A DNA stretch of 64,000 nucleotides from Rhizobium leguminosarum (GTDB taxonomy: Bacteria > Pseudomonadota > Alphaproteobacteria > Rhizobiales > Rhizobiaceae). Both the position numbers and the translations under genes were made by a program. Under the pieces are notes generated by a model. It had not been told where the DNA came from, did no database searches, and saw only the letters and a list, made by a program, of their open reading frames with translations. Below are positions 28,968-37,406 of this stretch, one piece after another. The stretch lies in contig NZ_CP016286.1 in the NCBI RefSeq assembly GCF_001679785.1, positions 1,426,001-1,490,000 of the forward strand, written 5' to 3'. Positions within the stretch are counted from its first letter, which is position 1. Each line of letters opens with the position of its first letter.

Positions 28968-29501
28968 TTAGAGGGTGCCGGGTCGTCCGCTGGTGGTCGA
29001 TTGACTTGCAGAAGACAAAAAGCTCTCTTCGGCGGTGGGTACTCTTCCCTCGGGTGTCAGGTCGTCCACCGCTTTGGGAAGATCGCGCTTTAGGCGTCCC
29101 AGAATCTCTTCATGCGAAAGGCCGGTACTGGCCGCGATCTCGTTGAGAACGTCCGGTCCCAGTGCTTCCGCGAGCTGGCCGTCATCAATGTCCGCATTCG
29201 GACCGGGTTTTACCCACGACTCCGCCTTGTCACCGTGACCATTCTGCTGAAACGTCTTCAGCAGATCGCCCAGACCGCCGCTGACGACGCTTCCGGACGT
29301 CAGCCCGCCGAGAAGTCCGCCGAGACCACCCGAGCCGGTCAGTCCGCCAAGAAGGCCGCCAAGCCCGCCGGGCTGCTGGTTTCCCGCGCCGGCCTGCTGA
29401 GGGTTCTGAATGCCCCGTAGGAGCTCTCCGATCTTGTCTCTGTTTTGGTAGCCGGCAACGGCAAGGACGGCGAGAAGCGCCTTCAATTGACCGCTCATCA
29501 T
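28968..29501 (-). CDS. YidB/DUF937-like protein
   Basis: A 177-aa protein starting MMSGQLKALLAVLAVAGYQN after AGGAGG at a good distance (29501). An open frame further upstream is ignored. The centre is a Gly-rich low-complexity repeat (GGLGGLLGGLTGSGGLGGLL), followed by a helical domain with DDGQLAEALGPDVLNEIA and STGLSHEEILGRLKRDLP, typical of YidB/DUF937 proteins. The function is unknown. The Gly-rich linker varies in length in the family. Confidence 0.8.
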   Translation of the reverse strand: MMSGQLKALLAVLAVAGYQNRDKIGELLRGIQNPQQAGAGNQQPGGLGGLLGGLTGSGGLGGLLGGLTSGSVVSGGLGDLLKTFQQNGHGDKAESWVKPGPNADIDDGQLAEALGPDVLNEIAASTGLSHEEILGRLKRDLPKAVDDLTPEGRVPTAEESFLSSASQSTTSGRPGTL

Positions 29502-29674
29502 GATGAATCCTCCTATGGTGCTCAAAGGTGCACGCGACCCAAAGCAGAGCGCTGCATGGGCAGCAATGTCCAGAGGGGCCAAAGGTTCCGCCGCTTTGAA
29601 AACAAGGCGTAGGGCTGGAATCCTTCGACGACCTCGAAGGCCCGGCCGTCTCGTCTTATTTGCTCACGCCGCGG

Positions 29675-30016
29675 TCAGATTTCCGGGCAGCCGCGCCGGT
29701 TTGCGAAGGTTATTCTTTCCGGTCCACGGCGCGTCATCCCTTGCACGACTATACTGCGGGGAGACATGCGTACGATCTGTGCTCTGCGAAGTCCTTCGCT
29801 GCGTGCGATGTCGAGAGCATCATCCGGGTCGCAGCCTCGCGGTCCGCGCCGGCCATATCCGTCATATCGGTCACGGTCGCGATCACGGTCGTAAACGCCG
29901 ACGCCACCGGGGCCGATCCGCAACTCTAAGTCCTGCGCGGCCGCGATCGTCGGCGAGATCGTCAACCCGCTTATCGCGGCCAAGCCGACCAGTACGAACT
30001 GAAGAGTTTTCCGCAT
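29675..30016 (-). CDS. Small exported protein, hypothetical
   Basis: A 113-aa protein. The start at 30016 has GGAGG 5 bases upstream and yields a signal peptide MRKTLQFVLVGLAAISGLTI ending IAAA-QDL. The mature part has an RDRDRDRYDGYG repeat and a C-terminal DPDDALDIARSEGLRRAQIV domain with two Cys, similar to short secreted PepSY-like repeats. No function is recognised. It is monocistronic. Confidence 0.7.
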   Translation of the reverse strand: MRKTLQFVLVGLAAISGLTISPTIAAAQDLELRIGPGGVGVYDRDRDRDRYDGYGRRGPRGCDPDDALDIARSEGLRRAQIVRMSPRSIVVQGMTRRGPERITFANRRGCPEI

Positions 30017-30176
30017 GAGTTCCTCCCATGGTTCTATGTTTATATAAATGACAACATCGCCATGCGAGATTTGTTCCTTGAGATAAGAGGAGTCGGTGCG
30101 GGCACCCAACTTGTAATTCGTCTCATGGAAAGCGCGTCACATGTATCCAATTCGATGCGACGCGCTTTAAGGATCA

Positions 30177-30347
30177 TTCGCTTCAACAGCCATGTTCGAC
30201 GCTGCCGACATCACCTCCCGTGGGGAGGGACTGCCGAATATATATGGCAGCCATCCGCCTCGACTTCGGTGAAACACCAGCGCACGACACCATCCGATCG
30301 AGCAGGAATTCGCCTGCGGGCTGGCCTTCGCCGATGGCAATCACGCA
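30177..30347 (-). pseudogene. Decayed copy of the peroxiredoxin gene 3' end
   Basis: About 170 bases match, with roughly 85 percent identity by eye, the last 170 bases of the peroxiredoxin gene (38035-38205), in the same orientation. Shared blocks include CAGCCATGTTCGACGCTGCC and GTGAAACACCAGCGCACGAC. Single-base gaps break the frame. No 5' part is present, so this is a fragment, not a gene. It forms a direct repeat flanking the copper island. Confidence 0.85.
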
Positions 30348-30440
30348 GCGTCGTTCGGCGGCAACCGGTCGATCAGTCTCAGTCTAGTTCCGCTCCGGGT
30401 TCTTGATCGCCGCCCGGTTCTGGCCTGATCGATCGCAACG

Positions 30441-30902
30441 TCAGCCCTTCCGGGGACGGACCTCCTTGAACACGTATGGCGCTTCGGTCCCTGACGGGAT
30501 CGCATACACGTCATACGACGCCTGCGGGTCGTCGCCCATTCCCAACGAGCCGGACGGCATGCCCGGCACGGCCAGCCCTCGGACCGGCGGCCGCTCCCGC
30601 AAAAGGCGCTGGACGGCCTCGAGCGGCACATGTCCCTCGAGGTAGTATTCCTCGACGACGGCGGTGTGGCATCCCTGCAGGTCGGCCGGCACGCCCAACC
30701 GCGCCTTGACCGCTGAAAGGTCGTCGGTGTCGCGAGCGTCGAGGGAAAATCCTGCTGCCGCCATCGCCTGCGACCATTCATGACAGCAGCCACAGTTTGG
30801 ATCCTTGTAGACCGTCATCTTTGCCGGCGCGGCGGCGCGTGTCCCGCCGCCAAGAAACGCCAGGGCGGATGCCGCCATCGTAATGAAGCTTCTCCTGTAC
30901 AT
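30441..30902 (-). CDS. DUF411 exported metal-binding protein
   Basis: A 153-aa protein. The start at 30902 has GGAG and gives MYRRSFITMAASALAFLGGG, a Tat/Sec-like signal ending RAAA. The DUF411 motif VYKDPNCGCCHEW supplies vicinal Cys for metal binding; then LQGCHTAVVEEYYLEGHVP and RGLAVPGMPSGSLGMG. Such proteins occur in copper-resistance operons. It is the last gene of the leftward copper operon, 57 bases after the CusF-like gene. Confidence 0.9.
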   Translation of the reverse strand: MYRRSFITMAASALAFLGGGTRAAAPAKMTVYKDPNCGCCHEWSQAMAAAGFSLDARDTDDLSAVKARLGVPADLQGCHTAVVEEYYLEGHVPLEAVQRLLRERPPVRGLAVPGMPSGSLGMGDDPQASYDVYAIPSGTEAPYVFKEVRPRKG

Positions 30903-30958
30903 CGTCTCCACTCCTTGATGTCCTGCCGCCCGGATCGAGACCGGGCGGCAGGAGCCCA

Positions 30959-31246
30959 CTATTTTACTTCGGTGACGGTCAGCTTGCCATTCACACGTTC
31001 GGCGACGAATTCGATCTTCGAACCTTCCTTCATCCTTTCGAGCAGAGCTGGGTCTTCGACCCGGAAAACCATCGTCATCGCAGGCATGTCGAGGCTCTTC
31101 AGGTCCTCATGCTTGATGGTCACCTTGTTCGCTTTGGCGTCGACCTTGTTGACGACACCCTTGGTGAATTCCTGGGCGAACGCACCGAAGGCCACGCCGG
31201 CAGAGAGCAGGGCGGCCACGCTGATTTTGATCATGGCATTTTTCAT
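30959..31246 (-). CDS. CusF-like periplasmic copper-binding protein
   Basis: A 95-aa protein starting MKNAMIKISVAALLSAGVAF with signal cleavage near AFA-QEF. The mature domain has the CusF pattern: TKGVVNKVDAKANKVTIKHE, then LDMPAMTMVFRV (Met ligands) and KIEFVAERVNGKLTV. The starting codon at 31246 follows GGAG at 8 bases. It presumably delivers or sequesters Cu(I) in the periplasm. It lies between the cupredoxin and DUF411 genes. Confidence 0.9.
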   Translation of the reverse strand: MKNAMIKISVAALLSAGVAFGAFAQEFTKGVVNKVDAKANKVTIKHEDLKSLDMPAMTMVFRVEDPALLERMKEGSKIEFVAERVNGKLTVTEVK

Positions 31247-31267
31247 GTTCACAACTCCTTTTGCGGA

Positions 31268-31747
31268 TTACTTCCCAGCGACGGTGACGTCGCCGTGCAT
31301 GCCTGCTTCATAGTGACCGGGGATCAGGCAGGCGAACTTGAACTCGCCATCGGTGGTGAACTTCCAGACGATCTCGCCGGATTGACCGGCCGGAAGTCGG
31401 ATCGAATTCGGATCGTCGTGTTCCATCTCCGGAAACTTCTCCATGACCTTCTTGTGCTCCAGAATCTTGTCTTCCTGATCGAGCACGAATTCGTGGTCGA
31501 TCGTTCCGGCATTCTTGATCGCGATGTTGACCGTCTGCCCCTTACGGACGTTGAAGACAGCGGGCGTGAACAGCATCTTCCCGTCGTCGGTTTCCTTCAT
31601 CGTGACGCGGATCGTCTGCGTTGCCTTGGCTTTATCGCCAGGTTCGCCAATGGCCATTTTTTCACCGTGACCGCCAGCGTGATTGCCGGTAGCCAGGGCA
31701 GGCGATGCGAGGGCGACCAGCGCCAGTGCCAATACATAATTCTTCAT
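31268..31747 (-). CDS. Cupredoxin (type-1 copper protein)
   Basis: A 159-aa exported protein with a signal ending SPALA-TGN and a His-rich segment GNHAGGHGEKM. The plastocyanin/azurin-like fold has its copper ligands in TIDHEFVLDQ (His) and FACLIPGHYEAGM (Cys, His, Met). It resembles the CopI-type cupredoxins of copper islands. It lies 21 bases upstream of the CusF gene, in the same operon, and could carry electrons to or buffer copper for the adjacent oxidase. Confidence 0.9.
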   Translation of the reverse strand: MKNYVLALALVALASPALATGNHAGGHGEKMAIGEPGDKAKATQTIRVTMKETDDGKMLFTPAVFNVRKGQTVNIAIKNAGTIDHEFVLDQEDKILEHKKVMEKFPEMEHDDPNSIRLPAGQSGEIVWKFTTDGEFKFACLIPGHYEAGMHGDVTVAGK

Positions 31748-31781
31748 GCGTAAATCCTTTTTTGGATGTGGAGGTTGAGCC

Positions 31782-33128
31782 TCAGCCGTTTTTCGGTTTC
31801 GGCGTGATTTGCGTTTTCGCGTCTTTGGCCTTGGTCGCGTCCGGCAATTCGCCAGTCCATTCCCAAGCCTGGGTCCCGGGTGGGTTTTCGTACCAACCCG
31901 GATCGGAGTAATCGTCTGCCGAGATGCCCTCGCGGACCTTCACGACTGAGAACATGCCGCCCATTTCGATGGGGCCGTGCGGCCCCCAGCCGGTCATCAT
32001 CGGAATGGTGTTCTCGGGAATGGGCATTTCCATTTCGCCCATGTCGGCCATGCCCTTGGTGCCCATGGGCATGTATTCCGGCTGCAGCTTCTTGATCTTT
32101 TCGGCGACCTTCGACTTGTCGGCTCCGATGAAGGTCGGGATGTCGTGACCCATCGCGTTCATCGTGTGGTGCGACTTGTGGCAGTGGATTGCCCAGTCGC
32201 CGAGATACTTGGCGTCGAACTCGTAGGCACGCATCGCGCCGACGGGGATGTCGATGCTCACCTCCGGCCATCGCGCTTCCGGCCGCACCCAGCCACCGTC
32301 GGTGCAGGTCACCTCGAAATCGTAGCCATGCATGTGAATCGGATGGTTCGTCATGGTCAGGTTCCCAACGCGAACCCGCACCCTGTCATTCCTGGAGACG
32401 ACGAGGGGGCTGATGTCCGGAAACACGCGGCTGTTCCAGCACCACATGTTGAAATCGGTCATCTCCATGATCCGGGGCACATACGAGCCAGGATCGATGT
32501 CGTAGGCGTTGAGCAGGAAGACGAAGTCCCGGTCGACCGGCATGAACTTCGGGTCTTTGGGATGGATGATGAACATGCCCATCATGCCCATGGCCATCTG
32601 CACCATCTCGTCGGAATGCGGGTGGTACATGAAGGTGCCGGATTTCACGAGATCGAATTCGTAGACGAAGGTCTTGCCGACGGGGATATGCGGCTGCGTC
32701 AGGCCGCCGACGCCGTCCATGCCGGATGGCAAGATCATGCCGTGCCAGTGGATCGTCGTGTGCTCCGGCAGCTTGTTGGTGACGAAGATGCGGACGCGAT
32801 CGCCCTCGACAGCCTCGATCGTCGGTCCCGGTGATTGTCCGTTGTAGCCCCACAGATAGGCGGTCATGCCGTCCGCCATCTCGCGTTCGACCGGTTCGGC
32901 GACCAGGTGGAACTCCTTAACGCCATTGTTCATCCTGTGCGGCAGGGTCCAGCCGTTGAGGGTGACCACGGGCTGATAGTCCGGACCCGAGGCAGGGTGG
33001 AGTGGTGGCTGCATGTCCGCCGATTCCATGGTCGGTGCGTCGGGCAGGCCCATCGCCGACGTCTTCGTCCAAGCGGCTGTGGTGAGCAGAGCGGCGCTGG
33101 CTCCAAAAAGTTGTCGTCTGTTGAACAT
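31782..33128 (-). CDS. Multicopper oxidase, copper-resistance type
   Basis: A 448-aa periplasmic oxidase. The ATG at 33128 follows AAGGACACACC; the N-terminus MFNRRQLFGASAALLTTAAW has a twin-arginine signal. Copper motifs: HWHG (residues 127-130), HPHSDE (169-174), HPIHMHGYDF (262-271) and HCHKSHHTMNAM (315-326). The C-terminus is Met-rich (MPMGTKGMADMGEMEMPIPE). By family it oxidises Cu(I) or phenols. It is shorter than CopA and laccase-like in layout. It lies directly upstream of the cupredoxin gene in a six-gene operon. Confidence 0.94.
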   Translation of the reverse strand: MFNRRQLFGASAALLTTAAWTKTSAMGLPDAPTMESADMQPPLHPASGPDYQPVVTLNGWTLPHRMNNGVKEFHLVAEPVEREMADGMTAYLWGYNGQSPGPTIEAVEGDRVRIFVTNKLPEHTTIHWHGMILPSGMDGVGGLTQPHIPVGKTFVYEFDLVKSGTFMYHPHSDEMVQMAMGMMGMFIIHPKDPKFMPVDRDFVFLLNAYDIDPGSYVPRIMEMTDFNMWCWNSRVFPDISPLVVSRNDRVRVRVGNLTMTNHPIHMHGYDFEVTCTDGGWVRPEARWPEVSIDIPVGAMRAYEFDAKYLGDWAIHCHKSHHTMNAMGHDIPTFIGADKSKVAEKIKKLQPEYMPMGTKGMADMGEMEMPIPENTIPMMTGWGPHGPIEMGGMFSVVKVREGISADDYSDPGWYENPPGTQAWEWTGELPDATKAKDAKTQITPKPKNG

Positions 33129-33141
33129 GGTGTGTCCTTTC

Positions 33142-34608
33142 TCAATGACCGCCGCCAGCACTGCTTTCGGAAGCAGCGGCGACCTCGGTCTCTGCCGACG
33201 CCTTCGTCGCGCCGCCGCCGTAGATCGCAGGCGCCAGATCGGCTTCGGCCAGCCAGAAATCTCGCTTCGCGTTGACGGAGAGCAGGATGGAGTTGATCTT
33301 GTCGCGGGTGTCTGTCAGCAGCTCGAAGGTGTTCGATATCATGCCGTTGTAGGTCAGCAGGGATTCCTCCTCGACCTTGGTGCGCAGCGGCACGACGCTA
33401 TTCCGGTAATGCCGGGCGATGTCGTAGTTCGAGCGGTAAGCCTCGTAGGCGGAGCGTGCTTCCGAACGGACGTTGACGGCTTTCTCCGCCAAGAGGTTCG
33501 CCGCCCGCATGTAGGCCAGCTCGGACTTGCGCATCCGGGCCTTGCCGGTGTCGAAGATCGGGATGGCGAACTCAAGCTCGACCTGCGCAGTGGTTCGCGT
33601 TTTCGTCTCGTCGTCCTCGATTTCGCGTTCCGTTTCGAAACCGGTCAGGATTTCGAGGTCGGTCACATAGCGCGTCGCCTCGGTGAGGCCGTAGGACTTC
33701 GCCGTGGCCTCAAGGTCGAGCTTGGCGATCTGTAGATCGATGCGGTTCCTGAGAGTTTCGGCCTCGATGGTATCGCGTCTGATGACGGACTTGGGGAGCG
33801 GCGGCAGGCTGTTCGGGACCTGGTAATCCAGATCGGAGCCCCAGAGGCCCATCAGTCGCGTCAGCTCCTCCTTGGCAAGACGGGCGGACAGGCGGGCCTT
33901 CGCCGTTTCTCCGGCGAGTTCGGCGACGAAGACATGCTCACGGGCTTGAGCGCCCTTGGCCATAGCGCCGGTCTCGCCAAGCTTCTCCGCGAGTTCCGAG
34001 GCTGCGTCGGCGGTCGCCTGGGCACGCTGGAGCTGCCCGACGGTCTCCCATGACGCCACCGCGCCGATCCAGGCGCGCCGGGTGTCGGCGGCGACCTGAA
34101 GTGTCTTCACCGCCGCGGTCAATTGCGCCTGCCGGAAGCGGGTGTCGGCGATCGCCATGTCCCTGTTCTTCGTGGCGAGCGCCAGGATGTTCGTCGCAAT
34201 CATTCCTTCGATCGTCTTGAACGCCTCCAGGCCCGGCGCGCCCATGCCGGTAGTGCCGATGGAGACGATCGGGTTGAGGAACATCGTCGACTGCCAGGCG
34301 TCGGCGGCGCTGTCGCCGAGATCGGCATAGGCGGCCTGCAGTCCCTTGTTGTTGAGCAGCGCGATCTGGACCGCTGTCTCGACGTCAAGAGGCTTCGTTC
34401 GAGCAAGCAGGCTTTTGACCTGCGCGGCCGCCGATCGGGCCTGGTTCTGGTTCTGGATCCAGACGGTCTCTTTCGCCGTGACGGTGGCGGTCTTGTTGGC
34501 AACGGAGGTGAAGCCCGCCTCTTTGCGGGAATACTCGGCGCCTGTAACGCAGCCGCTCAAGGCGAGTGGAAATGCCAGCGCCAAGATCAGTTTTCTGGTG
34601 CAGATCAT
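33142..34608 (-). CDS. Outer-membrane efflux protein (TolC/CusC family)
   Basis: A 488-aa outer membrane factor. The start at 34608 gives MICTRKLILALAFPLALSGC, with lipobox LSGC, so a lipoprotein like CusC. The TolC signature segments are AVQIALLNNKGLQAAYADLG and RSEARSAYEAYRSNYD. The C-terminal tail is Ala/Glu/Gly-rich and ends GGGH. The start overlaps the stop of the small lipoprotein gene (ATGA), and the MCO gene follows in 13 bases. No RND pump or periplasmic adaptor is encoded here. Confidence 0.9.
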   Translation of the reverse strand: MICTRKLILALAFPLALSGCVTGAEYSRKEAGFTSVANKTATVTAKETVWIQNQNQARSAAAQVKSLLARTKPLDVETAVQIALLNNKGLQAAYADLGDSAADAWQSTMFLNPIVSIGTTGMGAPGLEAFKTIEGMIATNILALATKNRDMAIADTRFRQAQLTAAVKTLQVAADTRRAWIGAVASWETVGQLQRAQATADAASELAEKLGETGAMAKGAQAREHVFVAELAGETAKARLSARLAKEELTRLMGLWGSDLDYQVPNSLPPLPKSVIRRDTIEAETLRNRIDLQIAKLDLEATAKSYGLTEATRYVTDLEILTGFETEREIEDDETKTRTTAQVELEFAIPIFDTGKARMRKSELAYMRAANLLAEKAVNVRSEARSAYEAYRSNYDIARHYRNSVVPLRTKVEEESLLTYNGMISNTFELLTDTRDKINSILLSVNAKRDFWLAEADLAPAIYGGGATKASAETEVAAASESSAGGGH

Positions 34609-34832
34609 GAGTCGTCTCCATTCATGGGAGACTGCAGATCGTTCTGTCTGCGCCAGGGCTTGGGATCGACCGGCTGCCGGGCGACGTAGCCTGCGATCGG
34701 CGACCTGTATGCCGCCGGAGGTGCGGACGGCTGGTCGACCGCGGTGGGCAACGCCACCACGTCGGGAGGAAGTGTGGATGCGCAGCCGCCGACGATAAGC
34801 GGCAGCCCCACCACGAAAAGCGAGGGTTTCAT
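34605..34832 (-). CDS. Small lipoprotein of the copper operon
   Basis: 75 aa, MKPSLFVVGLPLIVGGCAST: a signal with lipobox VGGC, then a proline-rich mature part containing PPAAYRSPIAGYVARQP. It overlaps the OMF gene by four bases and is the first gene of the leftward copper operon. The function is unknown; the coupling suggests it assists the outer-membrane protein. Confidence 0.75.
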   Translation of the reverse strand: MKPSLFVVGLPLIVGGCASTLPPDVVALPTAVDQPSAPPAAYRSPIAGYVARQPVDPKPWRRQNDLQSPMNGDDS

Positions 34833-34925
34833 TATGAAATTTCCGAATAGGAGATAGCCTACAAGGCGCTCGCCCGGAAGCAGGCAAGCGTCCGACTAGA
34901 CCCGATCAAACGGGTAGGTCTCTAT

Positions 34926-35330
34926 TCAGATATTCGGGGGACGGTGGAGGGGCGGCAGCTCGCCAAGGGTCGTCCGGTCGTCGATGAACTGCCGGATCGA
35001 GGTTAAGACGGGTCGGCCGACATCCTGGCCTTCACACATGATGCCGAGCCCGCCACAGAAATCCTTGCAGCATTCTGGCTTGACAGGCTTCGATACGCCA
35101 TCTGCGTCATCACTGACGTCGCCCCGGGAATGGTCATGGACAGCCATCTTCGTCATGTCATGGCCATCATGATGCTGCATTGCATCCGCCTCGGACAGTA
35201 TCGCTGCCGCCTCGGGGAAGGAGGAGCCATGCATGGCGGCGCTGGCGTTCGACAGCGAGTACCCCGCCAGTGATACGATGATCACCAGCCGCATCATCAC
35301 GAGCAACCTGCTCATTGCGATTCGGTACAT
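34926..35330 (-). CDS. Exported His/Met-rich protein of the copper island
   Basis: A 134-aa protein; the start at 35330 gives MYRIAMSRLLVMMRLVIIVS, a signal peptide with cleavage near NASA. GAGGAG lies 10 bases upstream; the open frame begins at 35375. The mature part has MQHHDGHDMTKMAVHDHSRG, then KPECCKDFCGGLGIMCEG, a metal-binding set of His, Met and Cys. It resembles the metal-related small exported proteins of copper islands (DUF2946-like). It is separated from the lipoprotein gene by 94 bases, so it may have its own promoter. Confidence 0.75.
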   Translation of the reverse strand: MYRIAMSRLLVMMRLVIIVSLAGYSLSNASAAMHGSSFPEAAAILSEADAMQHHDGHDMTKMAVHDHSRGDVSDDADGVSKPVKPECCKDFCGGLGIMCEGQDVGRPVLTSIRQFIDDRTTLGELPPLHRPPNI

Positions 35331-35491
35331 CTTGCCCATGCTCCTCGAACTACATGAAAAGCAGCTCGATTTCAATTGCGACTCATCTGTCGTCGATGTT
35401 CGCGTCCTTTATGTGGCACGGAACCGCTTACCGTTCAGATCCTGGATTCTCAGCCAAGACCGGCCGCTACGTCGTGCTGATGTTCGCGACG

Positions 35492-35995
35492 TTACAGATC
35501 CTCGGCTGACCGCTTCCGGCGCGGGAACACCATCCGGTCGACCATCTCGTCACGGGCGACGACCGTGTGCCAAATCGCCGCCGCGAGATGCAGCGTCACC
35601 ATCGCCAGGATTATCCTCGATCCGACGACGTGGTACGGCGCAATCCCGAACCAGAAGTAGCTAGCGACGACGCCCATGCAGGCCTGCCCAATAATCGCGG
35701 CGTAGAAGGCGTGGTGAAGCGCCGCGGCTGCTCGCTCACTCCATGAGCTGGGTGCGCTGGTTTCGGAGGGCTGAAGAAGACGAAGAACCAGCCGCAGGCC
35801 CATCAGCAGGCCGATCGCCATTCCCGCGTAGTTGTGGAGATGGTGCTGGACGACGTCCCAATACGCCGGAGTCATGCTCATGTGGACGGCGTGGTGGGTT
35901 CTCTCGATGCTGCCGCCCGTCAGATACTGGACCGGCACCAGGAGGGCGATCAGCCAGTGAAGTCCTATCTGGGCCAGCGAATAGCCAGGTTTCAT
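35492..35995 (-). CDS. Cytochrome b561-like membrane protein
   Basis: A 167-aa, four-helix di-heme b-type membrane protein. The haem-ligating His residues fall in the helices: SLAQIGLHWLIALLVP, VVQHHLHNYAGM, ALHHAFYAA and LAAAIWHTVV. An electron-transfer role between quinol and periplasmic acceptors is inferred; it could supply the multicopper oxidase. It is the first gene leftward of the divergent promoter region 35996-36146. Confidence 0.85.
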   Translation of the reverse strand: MKPGYSLAQIGLHWLIALLVPVQYLTGGSIERTHHAVHMSMTPAYWDVVQHHLHNYAGMAIGLLMGLRLVLRLLQPSETSAPSSWSERAAAALHHAFYAAIIGQACMGVVASYFWFGIAPYHVVGSRIILAMVTLHLAAAIWHTVVARDEMVDRMVFPRRKRSAEDL

Positions 35996-36146
35996 CGAAT
36001 TGTTCCGAGCGAGAGGCGCAGACTAGCCGGCGACGGTTAATGCTTCCTCATCGGCCGTTGCCAAAACGCAAGGCCGCCACAGATCACTGGTACTGTGGAA
36101 CATTGCGGCTGCCGCACAGTTCGGCGCCGGAAGGGAACCCAGCCGA

Positions 36147-36479
36147 ATGAGACTTGGAAGCATCTTCCGCTACGCTCGGCTTTTGGTCGTCGCTCTCCTG
36201 GTGGCGGCGAATCCTTTCGGCATGGCCGCGGCGCCGAGCACCCTTCAAAGCCAGCACTGTGCAGTGGTGGGGGAGCGTGATCACCATGCGGGGCATGCCT
36301 ACGCCATGCAGGCCGCCGGGTGCTGTTCGGCGATGCACTGCTGTCCGATCCTTGCGGAAGTTGCCAAGGTCGCGGCTCCGCGCTTCGAACCGGGGAGGCA
36401 TGAACGGACGGAGCCCGTCGACAGGCCGCTCCTGCTGATCCGTTCGATCGATCCGCCGCCCCGATTTCAGGCGGGCTGA
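36147..36479 (+). CDS. Small exported Cys/His-rich protein
   Basis: A 110-aa protein starting MRLGSIFRYARLLVVALLVA with a signal ending GMAAA. The mature region has ERDHHAGHAYAMQAAGCCSA then MHCCP, a dense metal-ligand cluster, followed by a basic tail. It is the first of four rightward genes. Function unknown; likely periplasmic copper binding. Confidence 0.72.
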   Translation: MRLGSIFRYARLLVVALLVAANPFGMAAAPSTLQSQHCAVVGERDHHAGHAYAMQAAGCCSAMHCCPILAEVAKVAAPRFEPGRHERTEPVDRPLLLIRSIDPPPRFQAG

Positions 36480-36518
36480 AACGGACCAAAACAATCAACC
36501 AGATTTTGGAGATCGAAC

Positions 36519-36950
36519 ATGAAGACGTTCACCAAGCTTGCCTTGTGCACGGCAGTCGCTGCCGGCTTTGCAATCCTGCCGTCGGCGGTTTCCGCCCAGT
36601 CGACGATGGCCTATCCGGAAAAATGCAAGTCCGAAGACATGGACATGTCGAAGGCGGACATGCCTTCGGACGGCATGCCGATGGGCGACATGACGGACTA
36701 CCAGAAGGCGTCGATGGACGGCATGAAGGGCATGCACATGAACATGATGCAGGGGATGATGAAGAAGGACGCCGACGTCTCCTTCGTCTGCGGCATGATT
36801 GCCCACCATATGGGCGCGATCAGCATGTCGGAGGTCGAACTCAAGCACGGCGACAATGAAGAGGCCAAGCAGATGGCACAGAAGGTCATCGAAGCTCAGA
36901 AAAAGGAGATCGAAGAGATGTCCAAGTGGGTGGACAAGGAAGTCAAATAG
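36519..36950 (+). CDS. DUF305-family Met/His-rich periplasmic protein
   Basis: A 143-aa protein with a signal ending SAVSA-QST. The mature part has MDMSKADMPSDGMPMGDM and MKGMHMNMMQGMMKKD (Met-rich), then VCGMIAHHMGAISMSEVELK, the AHHxGAI core of DUF305 (CopM-like). Such proteins bind periplasmic copper. It lies 39 bases after the upstream small gene and 11 bases before the Csp gene. Confidence 0.92.
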   Translation: MKTFTKLALCTAVAAGFAILPSAVSAQSTMAYPEKCKSEDMDMSKADMPSDGMPMGDMTDYQKASMDGMKGMHMNMMQGMMKKDADVSFVCGMIAHHMGAISMSEVELKHGDNEEAKQMAQKVIEAQKKEIEEMSKWVDKEVK

Positions 36951-36961
36951 GAGATTGCGCC

Positions 36962-37294
36962 ATGCACCACATGTCGACTGAAATGAAAGCCTGCATCGAC
37001 AATTGCCTCGCCTGCTACAGCGAATGCCTGTCGATGGCCATGGGACATTGCCTGGAACTGGGCGGGGAGCACACCAAGCCTCCGCACTTCAAGCTGATGA
37101 TGGCATGCGCGGAGATTTGCCGGACCTCAGCGCACTTCATGCTGATCGGCTCGGAGCACCACAAGCACGTCTGCCGGGAATGCGCGGAAATCTGCGGCCA
37201 GTGCGCCGAAGACTGCGAGCGGGTGGGCGACATGCAAAGCTGCGTCGACGCCTGCCGCCGTTGCGCCGATAGCTGCCGCAAGATGGCGGCGTGA
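36962..37294 (+). CDS. Copper storage protein (Csp, four-helix Cys-rich)
   Basis: A 110-aa protein from the ATG at 36962 (SD GGAG 8 bases upstream; a longer frame from 36926 overlaps the preceding gene). It has 16 Cys arranged with four-residue and three-residue spacing, as in CIDNCLACYSEC, RECAEICGQCAEDC and CVDACRRCADSCRKM, plus a HxxHVC His cluster, MMACAEIC and a Met-His N-terminus (MHHMSTEMK). No signal peptide, so a cytosolic Csp3-like four-helix bundle that can load many Cu(I) ions. Sits in the rightward copper set. Confidence 0.9.
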   Translation: MHHMSTEMKACIDNCLACYSECLSMAMGHCLELGGEHTKPPHFKLMMACAEICRTSAHFMLIGSEHHKHVCRECAEICGQCAEDCERVGDMQSCVDACRRCADSCRKMAA

Positions 37295-37340
37295 TCGGGG
37301 AGGGCGGTGTCCGTTCGCCCTCTTCCTGCCCAGATGAGAA

Positions 37341-37369
37341 CGGATATCCGGTGAAGCGACGGATATCCG
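37341..37369. promoter_or_regulatory. Twin CGGATATCCG palindromes
   Basis: Two identical 10-bp palindromes at 37341-37350 and 37360-37369, centre-to-centre 19 bases (about two helical turns), in the 112-base gap between the Csp and cytochrome c' genes. They lie 38 bases before the cytochrome c' start. Candidate paired operator. Confidence 0.45.
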
Positions 37370-37406
37370 AAGCAAGTGGCATGGCCCGGTTTGGAATGCA
37401 GCGTTT

